Assembly: GCA_045538535.1 (NCBI GenBank)
Contig: JAZSRN010000019.1
Coordinates: forward strand, 1-18,593
Direction of reading: 5' to 3'
DNA length: 18,593 nucleotides
DNA from: RUG14219 sp045538535
GTDB taxonomy: Bacteria; Cyanobacteriota; Vampirovibrionia; Gastranaerophilales; Gastranaerophilaceae
The notes under the pieces are model-generated. The model worked only from the letters and a program-made list of their open reading frames with translations, searched no databases and had not been told where the DNA came from. This document shows, piece after piece, positions 7,692 through 13,216 of the stretch; position 1 is the first letter of the stretch; each line of letters starts with the position of its first letter. The translations under genes and the position numbers were made by a program.

Positions 7692-9128
7692 CTATTTAAT
7701 TACTTCCAATTTATCATAATCAGCCAAATAAGGAAGATGAGCCTCGGTAATCAATTCACCCGGAAGCAAAATTGCAATTCCCGGAGGACATTCGGCGATA
7801 ACTTCTGCGGAAATTCTTCCTATTGCATCCATTTTAGAAACAGTTTCTTTTTCAGAATAGAATGCCTCGCGCAAACTCATTTTGATTTGCGGAGTAAGCA
7901 TTGGCATGTGTTTTTTATTTTCAAGATAATAAATATCAGAATAATTTGTTACATCAATTTTTTTGAGACATTTTACAAGATATTCAATATCTTTTCTTGT
8001 ATTGCCAATGTTGGAAAGTATTAACAAACCTGCGTCTGAGGCGCTTTCAACTTCGATATTGAAATCAATTTCTAAAATGGATTCCAAACGCTTGCCACTT
8101 AATTTGTCAGATTTGATAAATACTTTTGTAATATCGGTTTTATATCCAAAATCAGGTTTTAGATGATGAATAGTCTTTAATTTATCAATTTCGCGTCTTA
8201 AATATTTTGCATTGTTAACGGCGCGCTCAATTTGTTTTCTGCCTCTTTGGCTGTCAAGATTTGCGCGTGCTGCATCCAAACTGGCCAAAAGCATTAATGA
8301 AGGACTTGTTGTATGTAAAAGTTTCAAAGCCTTTTCAACTGCATCACAATCCAAACAAGAATTTTCAGCAATATGAAGCATTGAACTTTGACTCATACTT
8401 CCGCCGGTTTTATGTAGAGAATGTACAACCGCATCTGCTCCGAGTTTGAGTGCACTTTCCGGAAGATGTTCATTGAAATTCCACAAAGTCGCGTGTGCTT
8501 CATCAACAATCAAAGGCACATTATATTTTTTGCAGATAGTTGAAATTGATTTTATGTCGGATACTACACCTTCATAGGTCGGGTTGGTAATCCAAACCAT
8601 TGCAACATCATTATTTTCTTGGAGCATAGATTCAATGCTTTCAGGTGAAATATTACCCCAAATTCCCCAATTTTCGAACTTATTAGGAATTAGCCATAAA
8701 GGTTCTGCTCCGGAAATAATCATGCCTGTCAAAATTGAGCGATGACAATTTCTATTTGTAATAATTTTTTGACCTTTTTTAGTTAAACCCATTGCAAGCG
8801 CTAAATTTCCGGCAGTGGAACCATTAAGCAAAAAGAATGTCTTTTTTGCACCAAACGCTTGTGCGGCAAGTTCTTGCGCTTCTTTGATAGGTCCTGTTGC
8901 CGGGTGTAATGTTCCCAATCCGTCAAATTCATCAGTTGTATCCAAGTTGAGCGCTTTTTTGCCGATTAATTTTTTAAATTCAGGTAAAGCACCGTTTCCT
9001 TTTGTATGTCCAGGAATATGGAATTGATAGGTAGGATTTTCAGAAGCTTTTTTTAATGCTTCTACTATAGGGGCTTTCACCTTTTGTACAATTTTATTTC
9101 TGTGTTGGTTTTTTATTACAAGTGTCAT
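7692..9128 (-). CDS. Orn/Lys/Arg decarboxylase-family PLP enzyme
   Basis: 478 aa, close to the compact fold-type I decarboxylases of the SpeA/YaaO group (about 480-490 aa). Known members remove CO2 from arginine, lysine or ornithine to make agmatine, cadaverine or putrescine; the exact substrate cannot be read from the sequence. Seen: FHIPGHTKG (36-44), NGSTAGNLA (102-110, phosphate-binding turn), HR at 129-130, D209 in VDEAHATLW (pairs with the PLP pyridine nitrogen in this fold), and HSLHKTGGSMSQ with K240 as the Schiff-base lysine. The C-terminal Orn/Arg/Lys domain is present, ending around an ECPPGIAILLPGE motif. No Shine-Dalgarno sequence is visible, and a -10 box ends 7 nt before the ATG, so the mRNA may be leaderless. 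Confidence 0.9.
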   Translation of the reverse strand: MTLVIKNQHRNKIVQKVKAPIVEALKKASENPTYQFHIPGHTKGNGALPEFKKLIGKKALNLDTTDEFDGLGTLHPATGPIKEAQELAAQAFGAKKTFFLLNGSTAGNLALAMGLTKKGQKIITNRNCHRSILTGMIISGAEPLWLIPNKFENWGIWGNISPESIESMLQENNDVAMVWITNPTYEGVVSDIKSISTICKKYNVPLIVDEAHATLWNFNEHLPESALKLGADAVVHSLHKTGGSMSQSSMLHIAENSCLDCDAVEKALKLLHTTSPSLMLLASLDAARANLDSQRGRKQIERAVNNAKYLRREIDKLKTIHHLKPDFGYKTDITKVFIKSDKLSGKRLESILEIDFNIEVESASDAGLLILSNIGNTRKDIEYLVKCLKKIDVTNYSDIYYLENKKHMPMLTPQIKMSLREAFYSEKETVSKMDAIGRISAEVIAECPPGIAILLPGELITEAHLPYLADYDKLEVIK

Positions 9129-9166
9129 ACTAAGAATAATACACTAAAAAAAAATTTTTTGACACT
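9121..9166. promoter_or_regulatory. Inverted repeat flanking the decarboxylase promoter
   Basis: AGTGTCA (9121-9127, containing part of the start codon) and TGACACT (9160-9166, over the -35 region) are perfect 7-bp inverted arms 32 bp apart, bracketing the promoter. Two regulator half-sites are possible, but short AT-rich arms could also arise by chance. Confidence 0.35.
9136..9165 (-). promoter_or_regulatory. Promoter of the decarboxylase gene (leaderless)
   Basis: Minus strand: GTGTCA (9165-9160) as a weak -35, 18-bp spacer, TATTAT (9141-9136) as -10. Only 7 nt separate the -10 from the ATG, so transcription would start at or next to the start codon. Confidence 0.5.
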
Positions 9167-9216
9167 TTTTTTACGAACCCTTTTTAAATGTTTACAATAC
9201 ACTTATAATTCAATAT

Positions 9217-10791
9217 TTATATGTGTTTGCGAACTTTAGCCGTTTCTTTTATGAAGAAAACAAACGGTAAAATCAAAATTACTGCTACGGCAAAATATCT
9301 AAACGTTTCGACATACCCCCAAAGCATGGATTGTTGTTGTAATAGTCCGTAAATTTTTGCTTGTGCCATGTGCGTTGCAGTTGCCAAATCCGTTTGAGTT
9401 GCAAAAGTTGCGGTTAATGCATTTAGTCTTTCTAAATAAACTTCGTTTGTTTCTGATAAATTTCCGACCATCATCATTTGATGTGCTTGTCCAAATCGTG
9501 AAATCATAGTTGTTGCAATAGATGTACCAATTGCAGCACCGGTATTTTTAAACAAGTTTTGAACGCCTGCGGCATTGGTTTGTTGTTCATTTTTTAATGT
9601 TGCACAAGAAACATTTGACATAGGAACCATTGCCAAAATCATTCCTAAACCGAAGGTGAAGTTTGGTAGTGCAATATCTACAAGGGAGATATTTGTGTTA
9701 ATTTGTCCAAACATCAATCCGCCAATACTTAAGATTACCAAACCAGCCATAATAATAGGTTTGGCGCCAATTTTAGGCATTAATGCTCCGAAAATAAATG
9801 ATGCAGTGAAACATCCCAATCCGCGTGGAACCATAGAAATTCCACTCAAGAACGACGTATAACCCAATAATGTTTGTAACATTGAAGGTAACACTGCAGC
9901 GGAAGCCATCATTACTCCTACCAATACAACTTGTCCGATAGTCCCGAATACAAAATTGTTGTTTTTCAAAATAGATAAATCAATCAGCGCGTTTCCGCTT
10001 TTTCTTTTCTTTAGTTGTATACCGACAAAAGCAAAAAACGATAACATTGATATCGTAAATAATTTGCAAATAAACTCAGACCCGAACCAGTCCATATCGT
10101 TACCTTTGTCAAGTACAACTTGCAATGTTAAAAGCCATATCGCAAGGAACGCAAAACCCGAAAAATCCATGGTTACATTTTTTTGTTTCCGAGAATATGG
10201 AGGTTCTTCCACATATTGTTTTGTCAGATAAAGCGTTATAATCCCGAACGGAATATTAATCAAATAAATAAAAGGCCACGACCAATTTTCGGTAATCCAA
10301 CCGCCAACCGCCGGCCCCATAATAGGTGCCATTACAACCCCTAAACCAAATACAGCCATTGCGGCAGGAAGTTTTTCTTTAGGGAAAATTTCGAAAATCA
10401 AAGCTTGGGCAATAGGCATAATTCCACCACCGCCAATACCTTGCAGAATTCTTGAAAATAACATCATCGGCATTGAATTTGCCAATCCGCAAAGTATAGA
10501 TGCAATGGTAAAAATAAGGATACTCAACAAGAAAAATTGTTTACGTCCCATTAATTTGCACAAAAAATCTACCGCCGGAATTGTAATTCCACTTGCAACA
10601 AGATAACTGGTAATTATCCAAGTTGATTCATTATGGCTGATTGAAAAAGTTCCCGCCATATAAGGTAAGGCAACATTCGAAATCGTTTCGTCCAGTGCAA
10701 ACATAAAAATTGAAAGCATTATCGGAACCATTGTTACCCAAGGATTTATTTTAAATTTCCATTCTTGTTCTATTACTCCGGCTTGTGTCAT
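9217..10791 (-). CDS. DHA2-family MFS drug exporter (EmrB/QacA type)
   Basis: 524 aa, the usual length for 14-helix DHA2 transporters, which use the proton gradient to export drugs or other hydrophobic compounds across the inner membrane. Seen: LDETISNVALPYM near residues 28-40 (motif D of the family), GRKQF after helix 2 (motif A region), GPAVGGWITENWSWPFIYLINIPFG (motif C and following), and hydrophobic segments along the whole chain, ending in a short basic tail. Substrate unknown. No HlyD/EmrA partner gene is adjacent. It lies 86 bp after a MarR regulator in the same direction, with a palindrome in the gap over its -35 region. This is a classic regulated efflux arrangement. The start at 10791 has GAGAG about 5 nt upstream, a modest Shine-Dalgarno sequence. 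Confidence 0.92.
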   Translation of the reverse strand: MTQAGVIEQEWKFKINPWVTMVPIMLSIFMFALDETISNVALPYMAGTFSISHNESTWIITSYLVASGITIPAVDFLCKLMGRKQFFLLSILIFTIASILCGLANSMPMMLFSRILQGIGGGGIMPIAQALIFEIFPKEKLPAAMAVFGLGVVMAPIMGPAVGGWITENWSWPFIYLINIPFGIITLYLTKQYVEEPPYSRKQKNVTMDFSGFAFLAIWLLTLQVVLDKGNDMDWFGSEFICKLFTISMLSFFAFVGIQLKKRKSGNALIDLSILKNNNFVFGTIGQVVLVGVMMASAAVLPSMLQTLLGYTSFLSGISMVPRGLGCFTASFIFGALMPKIGAKPIIMAGLVILSIGGLMFGQINTNISLVDIALPNFTFGLGMILAMVPMSNVSCATLKNEQQTNAAGVQNLFKNTGAAIGTSIATTMISRFGQAHQMMMVGNLSETNEVYLERLNALTATFATQTDLATATHMAQAKIYGLLQQQSMLWGYVETFRYFAVAVILILPFVFFIKETAKVRKHI

Positions 10792-10808
10792 TTATTCTCT
10801 CAAAGATT

Positions 10809-10837
10809 ATTATCATATCTTGTAGAAAAATCTACAA
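10809..10837 (-). promoter_or_regulatory. Promoter of the MFS exporter
   Basis: Minus strand: TTGTAG (10837-10832), 17-bp spacer, GATAAT (10814-10809). The predicted start is near 10802, leaving a leader of about 11 nt. The palindrome at 10819-10838 covers the -35 box and most of the spacer. Confidence 0.5.
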
Positions 10838-10838
10838 G
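10819..10838. promoter_or_regulatory. Probable MarR operator
   Basis: CTTGTAGA (10819-10826), AAAA, TCTACAAG (10831-10838): a perfect 8-bp inverted repeat. Its size fits the 16-20 bp palindromes bound by MarR dimers, and it overlaps the exporter -35 and spacer, where a bound dimer would block RNA polymerase. A MarR gene lies directly upstream. Binding itself is inferred. Confidence 0.65.
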
Positions 10839-10877
10839 CTTCATTAGAACACAAATACAAAAATTTTGCAAGAACGA

Positions 10878-11336
10878 TTAATCAAATTTAATTGTGTATG
10901 TTTTTGATACGTCTTCTCTTATTGAGCGCAAAAGCTTTATAACTTCGTTAATTTTTTTGGAATTTTCTTCAAGGCGCAAATTTTCAACGTGGGTATCAAT
11001 AGCTTTTCCGATTTTGTTATAAATTTCCAAACCTTTTTGTGTAATGGTCAATTTCATTATAAGTTTTGTATTTTGTTTTGTCGGAGTTCTTTTTATTAAC
11101 CCTTTTTCTTCCAATCCCATCAAGAAACGTCCGGTATGTGCGCGTCCTTTTAAAATCATTTTTGCAAGTTCTATTTGAATTATATCAGGATACATATACA
11201 GACAATCCAAGATAACGAATTCATCGTGTGAGATTTCGAAATTGTTTTCTTTAAAAAAGCATACTGCTGCTTCGTGTAATATTCTTGATGTCAACTCCAA
11301 TTCGTATGGAAGACTTTTTGTATAATGTTTTACCAA
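10878..11336 (-). CDS. MarR-family transcriptional regulator
   Basis: 152 aa, typical MarR length. MarR dimers bind short palindromes and usually release them on binding a small ligand, derepressing efflux genes. Seen: N-terminal helices (about 8-35), a winged-helix region with LDCLYMYPDIIQIELAKMILKGRAHTGRFLMGLEEKGLIKRTP at about 44-85, a wing (KLIMKLTITQKG), and a C-terminal helix for dimer contact. The start is TTG (11336): AAGGA lies 8 nt upstream and no ATG is near. It begins 24 bp after the 77-aa gene and precedes the MFS exporter, so the three may be one transcript with a second promoter in front of the exporter. Confidence 0.88.
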   Translation of the reverse strand: MVKHYTKSLPYELELTSRILHEAAVCFFKENNFEISHDEFVILDCLYMYPDIIQIELAKMILKGRAHTGRFLMGLEEKGLIKRTPTKQNTKLIMKLTITQKGLEIYNKIGKAIDTHVENLRLEENSKKINEVIKLLRSIREDVSKTYTIKFD

Positions 11337-11360
11337 TACTTAATTCCTTATAATTTAGCA

Positions 11361-11594
11361 TTATTTTTTGTGATTAAAAACTTTTATTATGTGCAAAACT
11401 GAAGCGGCGACGGTTAATAAACTAAAATATTTATGCGAATTTCGGATAGCTTTGTTGCGAGCCATTCCGGTAGCCATAGTCAATCCCATCGCTCCCATTG
11501 CGACATAGCCGGTGTTAACGGCGTTCAATTTTGGGAGTGTCCATTTGGATTGGTTGTTATAAGTATCTGATGCCTTAAACGATATTATTTTCAT
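11361..11594 (-). CDS. Small two-helix membrane protein of 77 aa
   Basis: Residues 1-25 are polar. Two hydrophobic stretches follow, at about 28-44 (GYVAMGAMGLTMATGMA) and 57-72 (YFSLLTVAASVLHIIKV), ending in NHKK, so a small hairpin membrane protein is likely. No family recognised. A -10 box TATAGT ends 6 nt before the ATG and there is no Shine-Dalgarno sequence, suggesting a leaderless mRNA. It lies directly upstream of marR and the exporter in the same direction, so it may be co-transcribed with them; a role in efflux is only inference from position. Confidence 0.65.
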   Translation of the reverse strand: MKIISFKASDTYNNQSKWTLPKLNAVNTGYVAMGAMGLTMATGMARNKAIRNSHKYFSLLTVAASVLHIIKVFNHKK

Positions 11595-11600
11595 TATGGA

Positions 11601-11606
11601 ACTATA
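11601..11606 (-). promoter_or_regulatory. -10 box of the 77-aa gene (leaderless)
   Basis: TATAGT on the minus strand, 6 nt before the ATG at 11594. No convincing -35 is visible at 16-18 bp. Confidence 0.4.
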
Positions 11607-11691
11607 CTAAAACATAAAATATATTTTTGCAATAGATAATATAAAAAATAATTAAATTATTAAAACTTAATTTGTCGGGTTTGGTATTAGA

Positions 11692-11718
11692 GGCGATTTT
11701 CTCTAAATGAAAATCGCC
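11692..11718. terminator. Hairpin downstream of pilin 2
   Basis: GGCGATTTTC (11692-11701) and GAAAATCGCC (11709-11718) form a perfect 10-bp stem with a 7-nt loop. It follows pilin 2 and its tandem array, 75 bp after the stop. The minus strand continues with TCTAATACC rather than a T run, so it may be a poor terminator or mRNA-end stabiliser. In some DGR loci a hairpin downstream of the variable region aids retrohoming, which is an alternative role. Confidence 0.5.
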
Positions 11719-11789
11719 AAATAACCAAATAACCAAATAACCAAATAACCAAATAACCAAATAATCAAATAATCAAATAATCAAATAAC
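11718..11789. repeat. 8-bp tandem array, nine copies
   Basis: Nine head-to-tail copies of CAAATAA(C/T) without interruption: five ending in C, three in T, then one in C. The array begins at the last base of the hairpin and ends 4 bp before the pilin 2 stop codon, so it lies in the pilin 3' untranslated region. Copy number is probably unstable. Confidence 0.95.
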
Positions 11790-11793
11790 CGAG

Positions 11794-12837
11794 TTAATCA
11801 CCTTTACACAACACTAAGAAGCCGCTGTAGCCTCGGCCGCCGTAGGCCCAGTTCGAGTTCGCAGAGTAGAAGTTTCGGTCGTATGCGAAGTCGCTATCGT
11901 CCTCACGCCCAGCCCAAACATAAAATTGCGCGGAGTTTGGATCCGGAAAACCGTATTTTGCTCCGATAGAAACATTATATGTACCTTCTTTGTAATCGTA
12001 TTCTCCTATGGTTGTGCCGTATATGTCACTTGCTATTGCTGCTAAATCTGCAAGGCTTGCCATTTTGGATTTACCTCCACACATTGCGGCTGCACCGGCA
12101 TAGTAATCGTCTCCGTTGTAGCAGTAATCAAGACCAAGGGCATCTTTTTGCGCAGTACATTCTGCATAAGTTAATGGCTTGCTTACTGTTGTTGGAGCCT
12201 TGAAACAACTACCATTGATTTCGAAGGCGCATGCGGAGCCTAGGCCGCCGGAGTTGAAGGTTATGACGTCATTAGATAGTTGGTTTGGCATTTTACTTCC
12301 GTTCCAGTCGAATATCGCACCGATACAACCCGTTGTACTTGATTGATTATTACTCCAAGTAATTGTTTTGTTTTCATCGATATCACATTTTTTATCGTAG
12401 GTCAAAATCATAGCCGTACCGTCGGCCGTTACGATACCTACTGTGTCATCATAATCAACGCTATCACTTTCCGGCATTTTTAAGTTTTTAGCCTTTTTTG
12501 TTTCCTTTATTGCCCAAGTATTACCTTCATCATCTAAGATAACCTCTTCTGTCGGCCAACACTCGTTTAGTTTGTCGTTTGTACAAATCTTGGCTATTTT
12601 TAAATGGTTTTGCAATTCGTTTACAAATTCAATTGTACTACCATAACCGTTTAATGTTGTTACAGATAACATTTTATCTGTTGCTTTGCTGAATTTTTGT
12701 TTAATATTCTGGATACGAGCGGTTTTTACTCGTTCTTGAATATTCGCAATCAACGCCGGCATCGTAATCGCTGCTACTACCCCGACGATAGCTAGGGTAA
12801 TCAATACTTCTGCTAAAGTGAATCCTCTTTTTTTCAT
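11794..12837 (-). CDS. Type IV pilin-like protein with C-terminal lectin-like domain, pilin 2
   Basis: 347 aa. Prepilin leader MKKRG5|F6-T-L-A-E10 with a hydrophobic helix to about residue 28, then a pilin-like body containing cysteine pairs. The C-terminal ~125 residues (from about 220: TYAEC..., DYYAGAAAMCGGKSKMASLADLAAIA, FYVWAGREDD, ending GFLVLCKGD) resemble, by pattern, the C-type-lectin-like surface domains seen in DUF1566/FGE-type and DGR-target proteins. Its last ~36 codons are strikingly GC-rich and C-ending (11818-11910), unlike the gene's other parts; a second GC patch lies at about 12213-12262 (VITFNSGGLGSACAFE). The start has GGAGG 6 nt upstream. A perfect consensus promoter lies at 12900-12928, shared with a divergent XRE regulator. 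A tandem array and a hairpin follow the stop. By family knowledge it would be exported to the cell surface; its ligand is unknown. Confidence 0.85.
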   Translation of the reverse strand: MKKRGFTLAEVLITLAIVGVVAAITMPALIANIQERVKTARIQNIKQKFSKATDKMLSVTTLNGYGSTIEFVNELQNHLKIAKICTNDKLNECWPTEEVILDDEGNTWAIKETKKAKNLKMPESDSVDYDDTVGIVTADGTAMILTYDKKCDIDENKTITWSNNQSSTTGCIGAIFDWNGSKMPNQLSNDVITFNSGGLGSACAFEINGSCFKAPTTVSKPLTYAECTAQKDALGLDYCYNGDDYYAGAAAMCGGKSKMASLADLAAIASDIYGTTIGEYDYKEGTYNVSIGAKYGFPDPNSAQFYVWAGREDDSDFAYDRNFYSANSNWAYGGRGYSGFLVLCKGD

Positions 12838-12880
12838 GTTTATCCTCCAAAATTATAGTTTCTTTTCTTCTTTTAATGGT

Positions 12881-12912
12881 TTATAAACTATTTAATCTTA
12901 TTATAAACTATT
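12881..12912. repeat. 12-bp direct repeat in the pilin 2 / XRE promoter
   Basis: TTATAAACTATT occurs at 12881-12892 and again at 12901-12912, start to start exactly 20 bp. The second copy overlaps the pilin -10 box. About two helical turns apart, the copies could be same-face binding sites. Confidence 0.6.
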
Positions 12913-12928
12913 GTTCTATGTTTGTCAA
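12900..12928 (-). promoter_or_regulatory. Consensus promoter of pilin 2
   Basis: Minus strand: TTGACA (12928-12923), 17-bp spacer, TATAAT (12905-12900), a perfect sigma70-type match. The leader of about 55 nt ends with GGAGG before the ATG at 12837. Confidence 0.8.
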
Positions 12929-12944
12929 TCTATAGAATAATAGT
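12907..12944. promoter_or_regulatory. 13-bp dyad over both divergent promoters, likely XRE operator
   Basis: ACTATT-G-TTCTAT (12907-12919) is mirrored by ATAGAA-T-AATAGT (12932-12944), 12 of 13 positions pairing, with a 12-bp centre. The right arm ends exactly at the XRE start codon. The arms cover the XRE -35 and -10 boxes, and the dyad spans the pilin -35 and spacer. Confidence 0.65.
12911..12938 (+). promoter_or_regulatory. Promoter of the XRE gene (leaderless)
   Basis: TTGTTC (12911-12916), 16-bp spacer, TAGAAT (12933-12938), which ends 6 nt before the ATG at 12945. No Shine-Dalgarno sequence is present. Confidence 0.5.
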
Positions 12945-13172
12945 ATGGAAGATAAAGAATTTTTGAAAAGAACCGGTTTAAAAATAAAGATTTTGAGAAC
13001 TCTCAAAAATCTTTCACAAGATGATATTTCTAACAAACTCAATATTGACAAGAGTTATTACAGCAAGGTGGAAAGAGGGCTTACAAATCCAACACTTTTG
13101 TATCTAAAAAATATCGCAGAAGTCCTTGGCACTCAACTTGAAGAACTGGTAAATCCACAATTAGATATATAA
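12945..13172 (+). CDS. XRE-family helix-turn-helix regulator
   Basis: 75 aa, a lone HTH_3/Cro-type domain. Residues about 11-66 carry the typical five-helix pattern: LKIKILRTLKNLSQDDISNKLNIDKSYYSKVERGLTNPTLLYLKNIAEVLGTQLEELV, with the helix-turn-helix around SQDDISNKL...SYYSKVERG. No ligand or oligomerisation domain follows, so it probably works as a simple dimeric repressor or activator. Its start codon abuts a 13-bp dyad that also overlaps the promoter of the divergent pilin 2, so self-control and pilin control are the likely jobs (inference). No Shine-Dalgarno sequence; the promoter position implies a leaderless mRNA. A shared terminator at 13176 separates it from leuS. Confidence 0.9.
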   Translation: MEDKEFLKRTGLKIKILRTLKNLSQDDISNKLNIDKSYYSKVERGLTNPTLLYLKNIAEVLGTQLEELVNPQLDI

Positions 13173-13175
13173 AAA

Positions 13176-13206
13176 GCGGAAGGGTTTTAATCTTCCGCAA
13201 TTTTTT
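13176..13206. terminator. Bidirectional terminator between XRE gene and leuS
   Basis: GCGGAAG (13176-13182) pairs with CTTCCGC (13192-13198), followed on the plus strand by AA and six T (13201-13206) and on the minus strand by five T (13175-13171). It sits 3 bp after the XRE stop and serves both converging genes. Confidence 0.85.
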
Positions 13207-13216
13207 GTTAGGTCTT

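Noticed and set aside
11718..11789. CRISPR array
   Set aside because: The units are 8-bp head-to-tail copies without spacers, so it is a microsatellite-like tandem repeat.
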